DNA of 64,000 nt from Endozoicomonas sp. NE40 (GTDB lineage: Bacteria > Pseudomonadota > Gammaproteobacteria > Pseudomonadales > Endozoicomonadaceae). Both the position numbers and the translations under genes were made by a program. This document shows positions 1-7,060 of this stretch, in pieces. Each line of letters starts with the position of its first letter. Positions within the stretch are counted from its first letter, which is position 1. The stretch spans positions 4,204,501-4,268,500 of the forward strand of contig NZ_JBEWTB010000002.1 in NCBI RefSeq assembly GCF_040549045.1, written 5' to 3'. Under the pieces are notes generated by a model. The model saw only the letters and a list, made by a program, of their open reading frames with translations. It did not search any database and was not told where the DNA came from.

Positions 1-204
1 GAATGGTAGTTTCTGAAAAATAACGTCAAAACCAAGTCCGACTGCTGCGACCATGGCTGGGAACCCGATGCAAATACCCAGATAATGGGGCATGCTTCTT
101 CTGATACCATAATTTAAACCTGAACTCATAATCATGATATTGTTGGGGCCGGGGGTTACCGTCGTCGAGAATGTAAAGAGCAGAACAGCAAGATAATTTT
201 CCAC
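1..204 (-). CDS. LysE-family amino-acid exporter, N-terminal part (runs off window)
   Basis: The reverse strand reads from a GTG at 204 (preceded by GGAG five bases upstream) into a hydrophobic N-terminus carrying TPGPNNIMIMSSGLNYG. This is the typical first-helix signature of LysE/RhtB translocators, inner-membrane exporters of amino acids and related small molecules. About 68 residues are visible; the remainder lies beyond base 1. A second in-frame GTG at 210 is possible but fits the ribosome site less well. Substrate cannot be predicted. Confidence 0.75.
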   Translation of the reverse strand, partial: MENYLAVLLFTFSTTVTPGPNNIMIMSSGLNYGIRRSMPHYLGICIGFPAMVAAVGLGFDVIFQKLPF

Positions 205-428
205 TATCACTCCGTTCTTTATTGGAAGGTATTTATCGCAGGGTATCAATAAAATCTCATTATAGCGGCTTTTGCTCCTGTTTCCTGCGTGGAAACAGGG
301 TGGCTGCTAGGCGGCAGAGTCCTCTCTCTGTTGAATTTTGCCGGATTTGATCATCAAAGATTGCGGATAATGCAATCGTTAACTCTGACGTAAGGAGGGA
401 TTTTTCCTCCTTACACTGATGGCTGCTC

Positions 429-1004
429 TCAAATAATGTTAACGCCTTCATTTAACAGCATGTCGGTTAACCGGATGAGTGGGAGTCCGGTCAGGCTGTT
501 GGGGTCATCACCACTCATCTTTGTGAATAACGTGATGCCCAGTCCTTCGCATTTAAAACTGCCGGCGCAATCCAGTGGTTCTTCCTTCTTTATATAGCTT
601 TCAATCTGTTCTCTGCTGAGTTGCCTGAAATGAACGGTAAAAGGTATACAGTCGAGTTGCTGCTTGGCGGTTCTGGTATTCAGCAGGCACAAGCCTGTGT
701 AAAAGGTGACAGCCTGATTGCTGCAGGCGAGTAGTTGCCCGATGGCGCGGTTGTGGGTGCCGGGCTTGCCCAGAATAGTCTGCCCCAGTTGGGCTGCCTG
801 GTCGGAAGCAATAATCAGATGATCCGGATAGCTCTCAGCCAGAGCCCGGGCTTTGGCCTCTGAGAGTCTCAGGGACAAAGCATCAGCAGTTTCTCCCGGC
901 ATAGGCGTTTCATCAATGTCCGGAGCCTGGCATGAGAACTCAAGCCCAAGTCGTTCAAGCAGTTGTTTCCGATAGGGAGAGCCGGAGGCAAGAAGTAGTT
1001 TCAT
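429..1004 (-). CDS. yceF: Maf/YceF nucleotide pyrophosphatase
   Basis: 191 residues, normal for the Maf family. The N-terminus has the family signature LASGSPYRKQLLERLG (residues 5-20) and the centre has the SDQ motif (IIASDQAAQ). Maf proteins hydrolyse non-canonical or modified nucleoside triphosphates; the YceF branch prefers 7-methyl-GTP. Assignment to YceF rather than YhdE rests on location: in enterobacteria yceF also lies divergently next to yceD-rpmF-plsX. Here the two sides are separated by an insertion sequence. Cytoplasmic. Confidence 0.9.
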   Translation of the reverse strand: MKLLLASGSPYRKQLLERLGLEFSCQAPDIDETPMPGETADALSLRLSEAKARALAESYPDHLIIASDQAAQLGQTILGKPGTHNRAIGQLLACSNQAVTFYTGLCLLNTRTAKQQLDCIPFTVHFRQLSREQIESYIKKEEPLDCAGSFKCEGLGITLFTKMSGDDPNSLTGLPLIRLTDMLLNEGVNII

Positions 1005-1117
1005 GGTTGTCTTAAAATAGTCGCTTAGTGGATGAGGAAATGACGGCCAGCCTGTGGTTGCAAATGAAGCCTTGACAGGCGGGAAATTAAGCAGAATTTC
1101 TCGCCTTATACGCAGTT

Positions 1118-1137
1118 GGGTGCAATTAAAAGTGTTC
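1118..1137 (+). repeat. Left terminal inverted repeat of the IS
   Basis: 20 bp, perfect match to the reverse complement of 2510-2529. Directly preceded by the 9-bp duplication TACGCAGTT at 1109-1117. Confidence 0.93.
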
Positions 1138-1194
1138 CCCGGTCAGCAATTTCCCAGAACTTGGCCATAATGCTAAGAGTTCATTTTTCACCCG

Positions 1195-1470
1195 ATGCGT
1201 TCCATGTCTACTTCCAAAACCCTTGCGGAAAAACTTGCTGCCCATCCAGAGCTTGAAAAAAGAGTATCTGAATTGATCAGTCTGGTAGAAGCCAAGTCCG
1301 GTCATCTTGACCGGGCTGATGAAGCAGAGGAAGCTGTCATTGAAAACCTTAAAGAACTGGGGAATGAGCTTCTGACGGACTGGGGAGCCCATAAAGAGAA
1401 GCAAAAGTTTGAAGAGGCCCACGATCTTCACTCTGAATCAAATACTAAAAAAAAGACCTCCACTGGATGA
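1195..1470 (+). CDS. IS accessory ORF upstream of the transposase
   Basis: 91 residues, charged and helical, with no cysteines (SKTLAEKLAAHPELEKRV near the N-terminus). Its stop codon overlaps the transposase start in an ATGA arrangement at 1467-1470, which suggests translational coupling. An alternative ATG lies at 1204. Small ORFs ahead of the main transposase are known in part of the ISKra4 family. Its role is unknown, and assignment as an IS protein rests on position inside the inverted repeats. Confidence 0.7.
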   Translation: MRSMSTSKTLAEKLAAHPELEKRVSELISLVEAKSGHLDRADEAEEAVIENLKELGNELLTDWGAHKEKQKFEEAHDLHSESNTKKKTSTG

Positions 1471-2510
1471 CCACTTACGGCAAAGTTCGTCTCTGTGAGC
1501 GATGCTTGACCGTTGCAGGGCATCGTATACGCCCTTTTTCCGAGAATGCCCATATCCACTGTCGTGACTACTCTTTACCGTTACAACGGCGATTGGTGGA
1601 TTTTGCATCAGACAGTTCTTTTGCAACAGCTTCACAGAAAATGGAAGAGCATTATGGCGTTATCGTACCTGAGTCATCAGTACGAGCCATTACCCTGGGT
1701 CACGCCCGCTGCATGAGTGAGCAATCTAAAGCTTCCCTGAAAAATTGTCAGGAATGTGTAGGAGAAGGCAAGCAGCTGATTGGTGAAATGGACGGCAGCA
1801 TGATTCCAGTGGTTCTTTTTGATGAAGAAGCTGAAGGCGACAAGCGCAAGGCCAGAAAAGTTGACTGGCAAGAGGCCAAGCTTTGCTTGGTTTATGAACA
1901 AGGAAGTTGCGATAAGCGACATCGTGTAGTTATGGGAGAGCCCGGTGAAGCAGGCGATCAGTGGTTGAGTTGCGCTATTGAGCAAGGTTTGAATCGGCAG
2001 TCATCTATTCATTGTGTAAGTGATGGGGCTAAGTGGATTGCCAGCCAGGCAGACCGCGTATTCGCATCTCAGGGAAGTTTTCTGGTGGATTACTATCACC
2101 TTTGTGAGTACATCGCAGATGCTGCTAAAGAGTGCATTGGAAAAGATGAAAAAGCCCGTAAAAAATGGACTGATGAACAAAAAACAAGAATGAAAGCAGG
2201 TGAGTCAGAGAGAGTTCTGGCAGAGCTTGAGCCTTATCGTAACGGTAAGGTTGGAAAGGAAGCCAACAAATCGGAAGAGTGTCATCGCTATATCAGGAAT
2301 CGTCCCGGACAATTTGATTATCAGGCGGCAGAAGCTGCCAATTTGCCTATCGGTTCAGGTGAAATAGAGAGCTCCAATCGTTCTGTTGTTCAAACCCGGT
2401 TGAAACTTCCCGGAGCATGGTGGAAACCAGAGCATGCTCACGATATGTTGAACCTTAGAACTTTAAGGGCTAATGGTGACTGGAATAAGTACTGGAAAGC
2501 CACTGGATAG
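1467..2510 (+). CDS. ISKra4-family transposase
   Basis: 347 residues. Candidate DDE residues are the Asp in GEMDGSMIPVV, the Asp in CVSDGAKWI and the Glu in GSGEIESSNRS, followed by the basic RLKLPGAWW segment typical of this family. An N-terminal Cys pair (LCERCLTVAGH) may bind metal. The stop codon abuts the right inverted repeat. The frame is intact from start to stop, so the element may still move. It catalyses cut-and-paste or copy transposition of the surrounding element. Confidence 0.88.
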   Translation: MTTYGKVRLCERCLTVAGHRIRPFSENAHIHCRDYSLPLQRRLVDFASDSSFATASQKMEEHYGVIVPESSVRAITLGHARCMSEQSKASLKNCQECVGEGKQLIGEMDGSMIPVVLFDEEAEGDKRKARKVDWQEAKLCLVYEQGSCDKRHRVVMGEPGEAGDQWLSCAIEQGLNRQSSIHCVSDGAKWIASQADRVFASQGSFLVDYYHLCEYIADAAKECIGKDEKARKKWTDEQKTRMKAGESERVLAELEPYRNGKVGKEANKSEECHRYIRNRPGQFDYQAAEAANLPIGSGEIESSNRSVVQTRLKLPGAWWKPEHAHDMLNLRTLRANGDWNKYWKATG

Positions 2511-2529
2511 AACACTTTTAATTGCACCC
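2510..2529 (-). repeat. Right terminal inverted repeat of the IS
   Basis: 20 bp, perfect inverted match to 1118-1137. It begins on the last base of the transposase stop codon and is followed directly by TACGCAGTT (2530-2538). Confidence 0.93.
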
Positions 2530-2545
2530 TACGCAGTTAAACCCT

Positions 2546-2574
2546 TTGACAGAGGGGTGACATGTGCCTATTAT
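2546..2574 (+). promoter_or_regulatory. Consensus sigma70 promoter for yceD-rpmF-plsX-fab
   Basis: TTGACA at 2546-2551 and TATTAT at 2569-2574 are separated by exactly 17 bp. The predicted start of transcription (about 2581) is only a few bases before the yceD ATG at 2584. The IS right end lies 17 bp upstream of the -35 box, so the core promoter survived the insertion but any upstream activator sites were displaced by 1.4 kb. Confidence 0.75.
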
Positions 2575-2583
2575 TGCGCCCTT

Positions 2584-3138
2584 ATGATTATCGGGCAATT
2601 ACCCAAGGTCTTTGACCCGCGAAAACTCGCGCGTCAAGGCAAGCAGTTTGAAGGTTCGCTGGCTCTGGAACAGTTTGGCCAGCTGGTGGACAGTCTGGCT
2701 GATGATAAGGGCGAGGTTAAGGTCTCTCTTCATTTTTATATGAGTGAGGACCACAGGGTTATCCTGGAAGGCACAGTGTCGGCAACGCTGAAAATGATTT
2801 GTCAGCGCTGTCTGGATGTAGCCGACATTCAGGTAACTGCTGACCTCCGGCTGATGGGTGTGTTGACAGATGAGCAAGCCAGGGCTTTGCCGGAAGACTT
2901 TGACCCAATGATGATGGGCGAAGAACCGGTTGAGCTGGTGCCTCTGTTGGAAGAAGAGTTGTTACTGGCTCTTCCGATCGTTGCCTATCATCCACCTGAG
3001 GACTGCCCGGCTCAGACAAGCTTTACCACTGAGTCGGAAGAAGAAGCTCGAGCCTTTGCTGAACAGGTAGAGGAAGAGCAGAAAAGCAGTAACCCTTTCA
3101 GCGTGCTGGCCAAACTGAAAACAGATACTACGAATTAG
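2584..3138 (+). CDS. yceD: YceD (DUF177) large-subunit rRNA accumulation protein
   Basis: 184 residues from the ATG at 2584, which gives the family N-terminus (LPKVFDPRKLARQG). An upstream in-frame ATG would lie inside the IS and is rejected. The protein contains a CQRCLD motif and a C-terminal Cys (DCPAQ), as in other YceD proteins, and an acidic middle. YceD supports 23S rRNA accumulation and is almost always encoded directly before rpmF, as here (12-bp gap). There is no Shine-Dalgarno sequence, and the promoter would leave almost no leader. Confidence 0.88.
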   Translation: MIIGQLPKVFDPRKLARQGKQFEGSLALEQFGQLVDSLADDKGEVKVSLHFYMSEDHRVILEGTVSATLKMICQRCLDVADIQVTADLRLMGVLTDEQARALPEDFDPMMMGEEPVELVPLLEEELLLALPIVAYHPPEDCPAQTSFTTESEEEARAFAEQVEEEQKSSNPFSVLAKLKTDTTN

Positions 3139-3150
3139 GAGAGTGGACAC

Positions 3151-3324
3151 ATGGCTGTTCAACAAAACCGTAAAACCCGTTCCCGTCGCGACATGCGTCG
3201 TTCCCACGATGCCCTGACTTCTGCCCAGCTGTCTGTAGAAGCGACTTCCGGTGAAACTCACCGTCGTCACCACGTTTCTGCTGACGGTTTCTACCGTGGT
3301 AAGAAAGTGGTTGCTGACAAGTAA
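3151..3324 (+). CDS. rpmF: 50S ribosomal protein L32
   Basis: 57 residues beginning MAVQQNRKTRSRRDMRRSHD, the conserved basic N-terminus of bacterial L32, and ending GKKVVADK. A Shine-Dalgarno-like AGGAGAG lies about 8 bases before the ATG. It sits between yceD and plsX, the usual arrangement linking ribosome synthesis with phospholipid synthesis. The four-Cys zinc site found in some L32 paralogues is absent, as in the proteobacterial form. Confidence 0.97.
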   Translation: MAVQQNRKTRSRRDMRRSHDALTSAQLSVEATSGETHRRHHVSADGFYRGKKVVADK

Positions 3325-3368
3325 GAGTCAGAACATTGCTTCAGGGACGACTCAATTCGAACCAGAGA

Positions 3369-4373
3369 ATGCGGGTCGCACTTGATATTATGAGCGGGGA
3401 CGAAAGTCCCCGTTCACGTATCCGGGCGGCACTCAGGGCGTTAAACAAATACGATTATCTCGAACTCCTGCTGGTCGGTGATAACGATCTGCTGCAATCC
3501 TACCTTAACGATGTCGGGTATTATGACCGGGGTCGACTCTCTCTGATTCATGCTGATGCCACAGTGGCAATGGATGATAAACCTTCCCTTGCTTTGCGAA
3601 CCAAGCGGCATTCTTCAATGTGGCAGACACTGGAGTGCGTGTCTGACGGACGTGCAGATGCCTGTGTGTCGGCAGGTAACACCGGCGCGTTGATGGCGAT
3701 GGGGCGGTTTGTCCTGAAAACCTTTGCCGGTGTGGATCGTCCGGCGATTGCCGCCAGCGTACCCAGTCGAAACGGCAGTACTTTGCTGCTGGACGTTGGG
3801 GCTAATGTTGACTGTACCTCCATGCAGCTTTTTCAGTTTGCCATTATGGGGTCTCAGCTGGCGAATGCGGCGCATGGTATCGACCGGCCGAGAATTGGCC
3901 TGCTAAACGTTGGGACAGAAGAAATAAAAGGCAACGAGCGGGTCCGTATCGCGCATCAGCTGCTGAATGAGCATAAGCAGTTAAATTACATTGGCTATAT
4001 CGAAGGGCATGATATTTTTTCAGACCGTGTCGATGTGGTGGTGTGTGACGGTTTTGCCGGTAATATTGCCCTGAAAACCGGAGAAGGTGTGGCCAGCCTG
4101 ATTGCTGACACGCTGACCGAGATATTCAGTCGAAACCTTGTCACGCAAGGACTGGCTGTATTACTCTCCCCCATTCTCAAAGAATTCAACCGCAAGGTTG
4201 ATCCGGAATTACATAATGGTGCCAGCCTGCTTGGTTTACAGGGAACTGTGATCAAGAGTCATGGCGGTGCCGATGAAAAGGGCTTCTACCGGGCCATTTG
4301 TCAGGCAGTCCGGGAAGCTGGTAAGGAAGTGCCTGCCAGACTGGCGGCTGATGTGGAGAAAATGCTGCTCTGA
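3369..4373 (+). CDS. plsX: Phosphate acyltransferase PlsX
   Basis: 334 residues from the ATG at 3369; a TTG 33 bp upstream keeps the frame open but is less likely. PlsX converts acyl-ACP to acyl-phosphate for glycerol-3-phosphate acylation at the membrane surface. Family features include VALDIMSGD at the N-terminus, VSAGNTGALMAMG, LLLDVGANVDC and VCDGFAGNIALK. The N-terminal loop reads DIMSGDESP rather than the usual D-x-MGGD, a modest variation. The next gene is fabD; fabH, which follows plsX in enterobacteria, is absent. Confidence 0.95.
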   Translation: MRVALDIMSGDESPRSRIRAALRALNKYDYLELLLVGDNDLLQSYLNDVGYYDRGRLSLIHADATVAMDDKPSLALRTKRHSSMWQTLECVSDGRADACVSAGNTGALMAMGRFVLKTFAGVDRPAIAASVPSRNGSTLLLDVGANVDCTSMQLFQFAIMGSQLANAAHGIDRPRIGLLNVGTEEIKGNERVRIAHQLLNEHKQLNYIGYIEGHDIFSDRVDVVVCDGFAGNIALKTGEGVASLIADTLTEIFSRNLVTQGLAVLLSPILKEFNRKVDPELHNGASLLGLQGTVIKSHGGADEKGFYRAICQAVREAGKEVPARLAADVEKMLL

Positions 4374-4425
4374 CCGGTGTCAGGCTGCTGTTTGTCTCTC
4401 TGCCTGTTTTCTGGTTTGTTTCCTG

Positions 4426-4449
4426 GGAGCCTATTCTCGGACAGGCTCC
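4426..4449 (+). other. Stem-loop between plsX and fabD
   Basis: GGAGCCT at 4426-4432 pairs with AGGCTCC at 4443-4449 around a 10-base loop. No T-run follows, so it is not a convincing terminator; it may be a processing or mRNA-stability element inside the operon. Confidence 0.4.
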
Positions 4450-4576
4450 TAGCTTGCGTCTGTGTAAGCCTGCTTGTGAGTCTTCTTGTAAGTCTCGTGT
4501 AATCGTAGCCAGCGTTCTGGTACGTTTTGCAGGTAGACGGAAACATAAAATTACGCACCTGTCCTTCGACTTTTTC

Positions 4577-4582
4577 TATAAT
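4577..4582 (+). promoter_or_regulatory. Possible internal promoter (-10 box) before fabD
   Basis: A perfect TATAAT hexamer lies 37 bp before the fabD ATG inside a 245-bp gap. No good -35 hexamer is present at 16-18 bp, so any promoter here would be weak or activator-dependent. Confidence 0.3.
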
Positions 4583-4618
4583 TGCCTGAGTTTTTTCTGG
4601 ACACGACCCAAAGCAATC

Positions 4619-5548
4619 ATGGATAAACTTGCATTTATCTTCCCGGGCCAGGGATCACAGTCAGTCGGCATGCTGGCTGAACATATCGAAACGCCTGTCG
4701 TACAGCAGACCTTTGCGGAAGCTTCCGAAGTACTGGGCTTTGACCTGCTCAGCCTGATAACAGAAGGTCCTGCCGACGTTTTAAACCAGACTGAAAATAC
4801 CCAGCCTGCGCTGCTGACGGCCAGTGTTGCCCTGTGGCGTTTATGGGAACAGAAGTCTGATGGCATCAAACCTGCCTTCATGGCCGGACACAGTCTGGGC
4901 GAGTACTCGGCGCTGGTCTGCGCGGGTGCCATGGAGTTTGTAGACGCCGTACGTATTGTGCGTCAGCGTGGCCTGTTTATGCAGGAAGCTGTACCTCAGG
5001 GGACAGGTGCCATGGCAGCGGTACTGGGCCTGGATGATGACGCAGTACTGGAGGTCTGTGCCGCAGCGGCTCAGGGTGAAGTGGTTGAAGCCGTGAACTT
5101 CAACTCTCCGGGACAGGTCGTTATTGCCGGTCATGTTAAGGCGGTTGAGCGTGCAGCGGGGCTGGCGAAAGAGGCGGGAGCCAAGCGTGCCATGTTGTTG
5201 CCCGTCAGTGTACCTTCCCATTGCGCCCTGATGAAGCCGGCTGCCGAAAAGCTGGCGACAGAATTGCAGTCCGTTGAGCTGAAGGCGCCCGAAATACCAG
5301 TGATTCACAATGTGACGGCTGATACGTGTTCTGATCCGGATCAGATTCGCAGCAATCTGGTGGCGCAGTTATACAGTCCTGTTCGCTGGGTAGAAACCAT
5401 CAGCCGTTTCAGCGAGTCAGGTGTGGCGCGTTTTGTTGAGTGCGGTCCGGGCAAGGTGCTGGCTGGTTTGAACAAGCGTATTGTTCGTCGCACCCCGGTG
5501 TCTGTGCTGGAATCGGCGGCAGCTTTTGATGAGCTGCTGGCAGAATAA
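4619..5548 (+). CDS. fabD: Malonyl-CoA:ACP transacylase FabD
   Basis: 309 residues from the ATG at 4619, the same length as E. coli FabD. An upstream open extension to 4454 is not homologous. It transfers malonyl from CoA to acyl carrier protein for fatty-acid elongation. Visible motifs are FPGQGSQSVGM (residues 8-18), the nucleophile Ser92 in GHSLGEY, and the catalytic His in VPSHCALM. The stop codon lies 26 bases before the chosen fabG start. Cytoplasmic. Confidence 0.97.
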   Translation: MDKLAFIFPGQGSQSVGMLAEHIETPVVQQTFAEASEVLGFDLLSLITEGPADVLNQTENTQPALLTASVALWRLWEQKSDGIKPAFMAGHSLGEYSALVCAGAMEFVDAVRIVRQRGLFMQEAVPQGTGAMAAVLGLDDDAVLEVCAAAAQGEVVEAVNFNSPGQVVIAGHVKAVERAAGLAKEAGAKRAMLLPVSVPSHCALMKPAAEKLATELQSVELKAPEIPVIHNVTADTCSDPDQIRSNLVAQLYSPVRWVETISRFSESGVARFVECGPGKVLAGLNKRIVRRTPVSVLESAAAFDELLAE

Positions 5549-5574
5549 TGATTAATGACTCAGGACGCGAAAGT

Positions 5575-6321
5575 ATGTCTGATTTTGAAGGGAAAGTAGC
5601 ACTTGTTACGGGTGCCAGCCGGGGGATTGGCCGGGCGATTGCACTGGAACTGGGGCGAAAGGGTGCCATTGTTGTAGGTACTGCGACCACTGACAGTGGT
5701 GCTGAGAAGATTTCTGCCACCTTTGATGATGCTGATATTCGCGGCTGTGGCATGGCGTTGAATGTGACTTCGGCGGATGATTGCGTAGCGGTTGTGAAAG
5801 CGGTGACTGAAGAATTTGGCGCGCCGCAGATTCTGGTGAACAATGCCGGTATCACCCGTGACAATATTCTGATGCGTATGAAGGATGACGAGTGGGCGTC
5901 GGTGATCGACACCAATCTGAACGCCATTTATCGCATGAGTAAGGCAGTACTGCGCGGTATGACAAAAGCCCGCTGGGGTCGCATTATCAATATCAGCTCT
6001 GTGGTGGGTTCCATGGGTAATGGTGGTCAGTCCAACTACGCGGCTACCAAGGCAGCGGCTGAAGGCTTTGCCCGGTCACTGGCTAAAGAAGTGGGTTCCC
6101 GTAATATTACGGTGAACTCAGTGGCGCCAGGGTTTATCGACACGGATATGACCAAAGAGTTGCCAGAAGCTCAGCGTGAGGCGCTGCAGAGCCAGATTCC
6201 GGCGGCGCGCCTCGGACAGCCGGAAGAAATCGCTGCTGCCGTAGCTTTTCTGGCCAGCGAGCCAGCCGGTTACATCACCGGAGAAACGCTGCATGTAAAT
6301 GGCGGCATGTACATGGGTTAA
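5575..6321 (+). CDS. fabG: 3-oxoacyl-ACP reductase FabG
   Basis: 248 residues from the ATG at 5575, which places FEGKVALVTGASRGIGRAIA at the N-terminus as in FabG. An earlier ATG at 5548 would add nine residues overlapping the fabD stop. This short-chain dehydrogenase reduces 3-oxoacyl-ACP with NADPH. It shows the TGxxxGxG cofactor loop, NNAG, the catalytic Ser in INISSVVG and the YAATK Tyr/Lys pair, with a C-terminal GETLHVNGGMYM. It is followed by a 268-bp regulatory gap before acpP. Confidence 0.96.
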   Translation: MSDFEGKVALVTGASRGIGRAIALELGRKGAIVVGTATTDSGAEKISATFDDADIRGCGMALNVTSADDCVAVVKAVTEEFGAPQILVNNAGITRDNILMRMKDDEWASVIDTNLNAIYRMSKAVLRGMTKARWGRIINISSVVGSMGNGGQSNYAATKAAAEGFARSLAKEVGSRNITVNSVAPGFIDTDMTKELPEAQREALQSQIPAARLGQPEEIAAAVAFLASEPAGYITGETLHVNGGMYMG

Positions 6322-6466
6322 AGTGTTTGGCTATAAGCATTTGGCTGCACTGAATTGTTGAATAACCAGACAATGGTTTGATAATTCACCGGTTGCACTG
6401 AAAAGTGTTTGTAACCGGTCGTCAGTGAGTGCAAAATTAGCGCACCAATTTGAAACAAATGTCTCG

Positions 6467-6479
6467 ATTTACGGTAAAT
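6467..6479 (+). promoter_or_regulatory. Distal palindromic operator candidate upstream of acpP
   Basis: ATTTAC-G-GTAAAT is a perfect 13-bp palindrome. Its centre (6473) is 31 bp, or three helical turns, from the centre of a second TTAC-N-GTAA palindrome at 6499-6509. It lies upstream of the -35 box. Confidence 0.55.
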
Positions 6480-6493
6480 CCACAGGGCTTGGC

Positions 6494-6521
6494 TTGAAAT
6501 TACCGTAATCGATCATATAAA
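6494..6521 (+). promoter_or_regulatory. acpP promoter
   Basis: TTGAAA at 6494-6499 and TATAAA at 6516-6521 are 16 bp apart, giving a leader of about 60 bases to the acpP ATG. The proximal palindrome occupies most of the spacer. Confidence 0.6.
6499..6509 (+). promoter_or_regulatory. Proximal palindromic operator candidate inside the acpP promoter
   Basis: ATTAC-C-GTAAT is a perfect 11-bp palindrome lying between the -35 and -10 hexamers. A protein bound here would block RNA polymerase, so repression is the natural inference. The cognate regulator is unknown to me. Confidence 0.55.
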
Positions 6522-6589
6522 GTAACTGACCGCGATGCCGGGCTCTTTTTGGCATCGCTATCGAATATCGACAGGAGCACAACTAGGTT

Positions 6590-6823
6590 ATGAGCACCAT
6601 TGAAGAGCGCGTCAAAAAGATCGTTTGCGAACAGCTTGGCGTAAAAGAAGAGGAAGTCACCATCAGTGCGTCTTTCGTAGAGGATCTGGGCGCGGACTCT
6701 CTGGACACTGTTGAGCTGGTGATGGCTCTGGAAGAGGAATTCGAAACTGAGATTCCTGATGAAGAAGCTGAGAAAATCACCACTGTTCAGGAAGCTATCG
6801 ACTACGTCGTAGCCCACTCCTGA
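6590..6823 (+). CDS. acpP: Acyl carrier protein
   Basis: 77 residues, acidic, four-helix ACP. The phosphopantetheine attachment Ser is in GADSLDTVELVMALEEEF. It carries growing acyl chains between the Fab enzymes and to PlsX and LPS/phospholipid acyltransferases. An AGGAG lies about 12 bases before the ATG, so the start is clear. It is followed by a strong terminator, and with its own upstream promoter it can be expressed above the level of its neighbours, as expected for such an abundant protein. Confidence 0.98.
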   Translation: MSTIEERVKKIVCEQLGVKEEEVTISASFVEDLGADSLDTVELVMALEEEFETEIPDEEAEKITTVQEAIDYVVAHS

Positions 6824-6846
6824 TCAAGTCCTGGTTGCATGCCAAT

Positions 6847-6886
6847 AAAAACCGCACACATTGATTTGTGTGCGGTTTTTGTTTTT
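6847..6886 (+). terminator. Intrinsic terminator after acpP
   Basis: A 14-bp perfect stem (6847-6860 with 6867-6880) around the loop TTGATT, followed by GTTTTT. It separates acpP from fabF. Confidence 0.92.
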
Positions 6887-7060
6887 CGTGGTGTGTAAGT
6901 CGCCAGTCAGTAACATTTTAAAAACATAAATTATTCTTCATTTCTGGTGAAATCAGATTTCAACAAACTTGAATTACGCTGTTCCCAACCCATGCAGCTG
7001 CAAAGGGTTTGTAAAACAGCAAATAAGGTTTTTTAAAAAAGTATTTCCGGGAGGTTGGTC

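Larger units (their letters stand above)
1118..2529 (+). mobile_element. Complete ISKra4-like insertion sequence (1412 bp)
   Basis: Both ends are defined by sequence. A perfect 20-bp terminal inverted repeat, GGGTGCAATTAAAAGTGTTC at 1118-1137, is mirrored at 2510-2529. It is flanked by an identical 9-bp direct repeat TACGCAGTT at 1109-1117 and 2530-2538, read as the target-site duplication. Two overlapping ORFs lie inside (1195-1470 and 1467-2510). The intact ends, duplication and ORFs suggest a recent, possibly active copy. It sits between yceF and the yceD promoter. Confidence 0.93.

Noticed and set aside
260..451. 63-codon reverse ORF after yceF
   Set aside because: Overlaps the yceF 3' end, has no ribosome site and no recognisable product.
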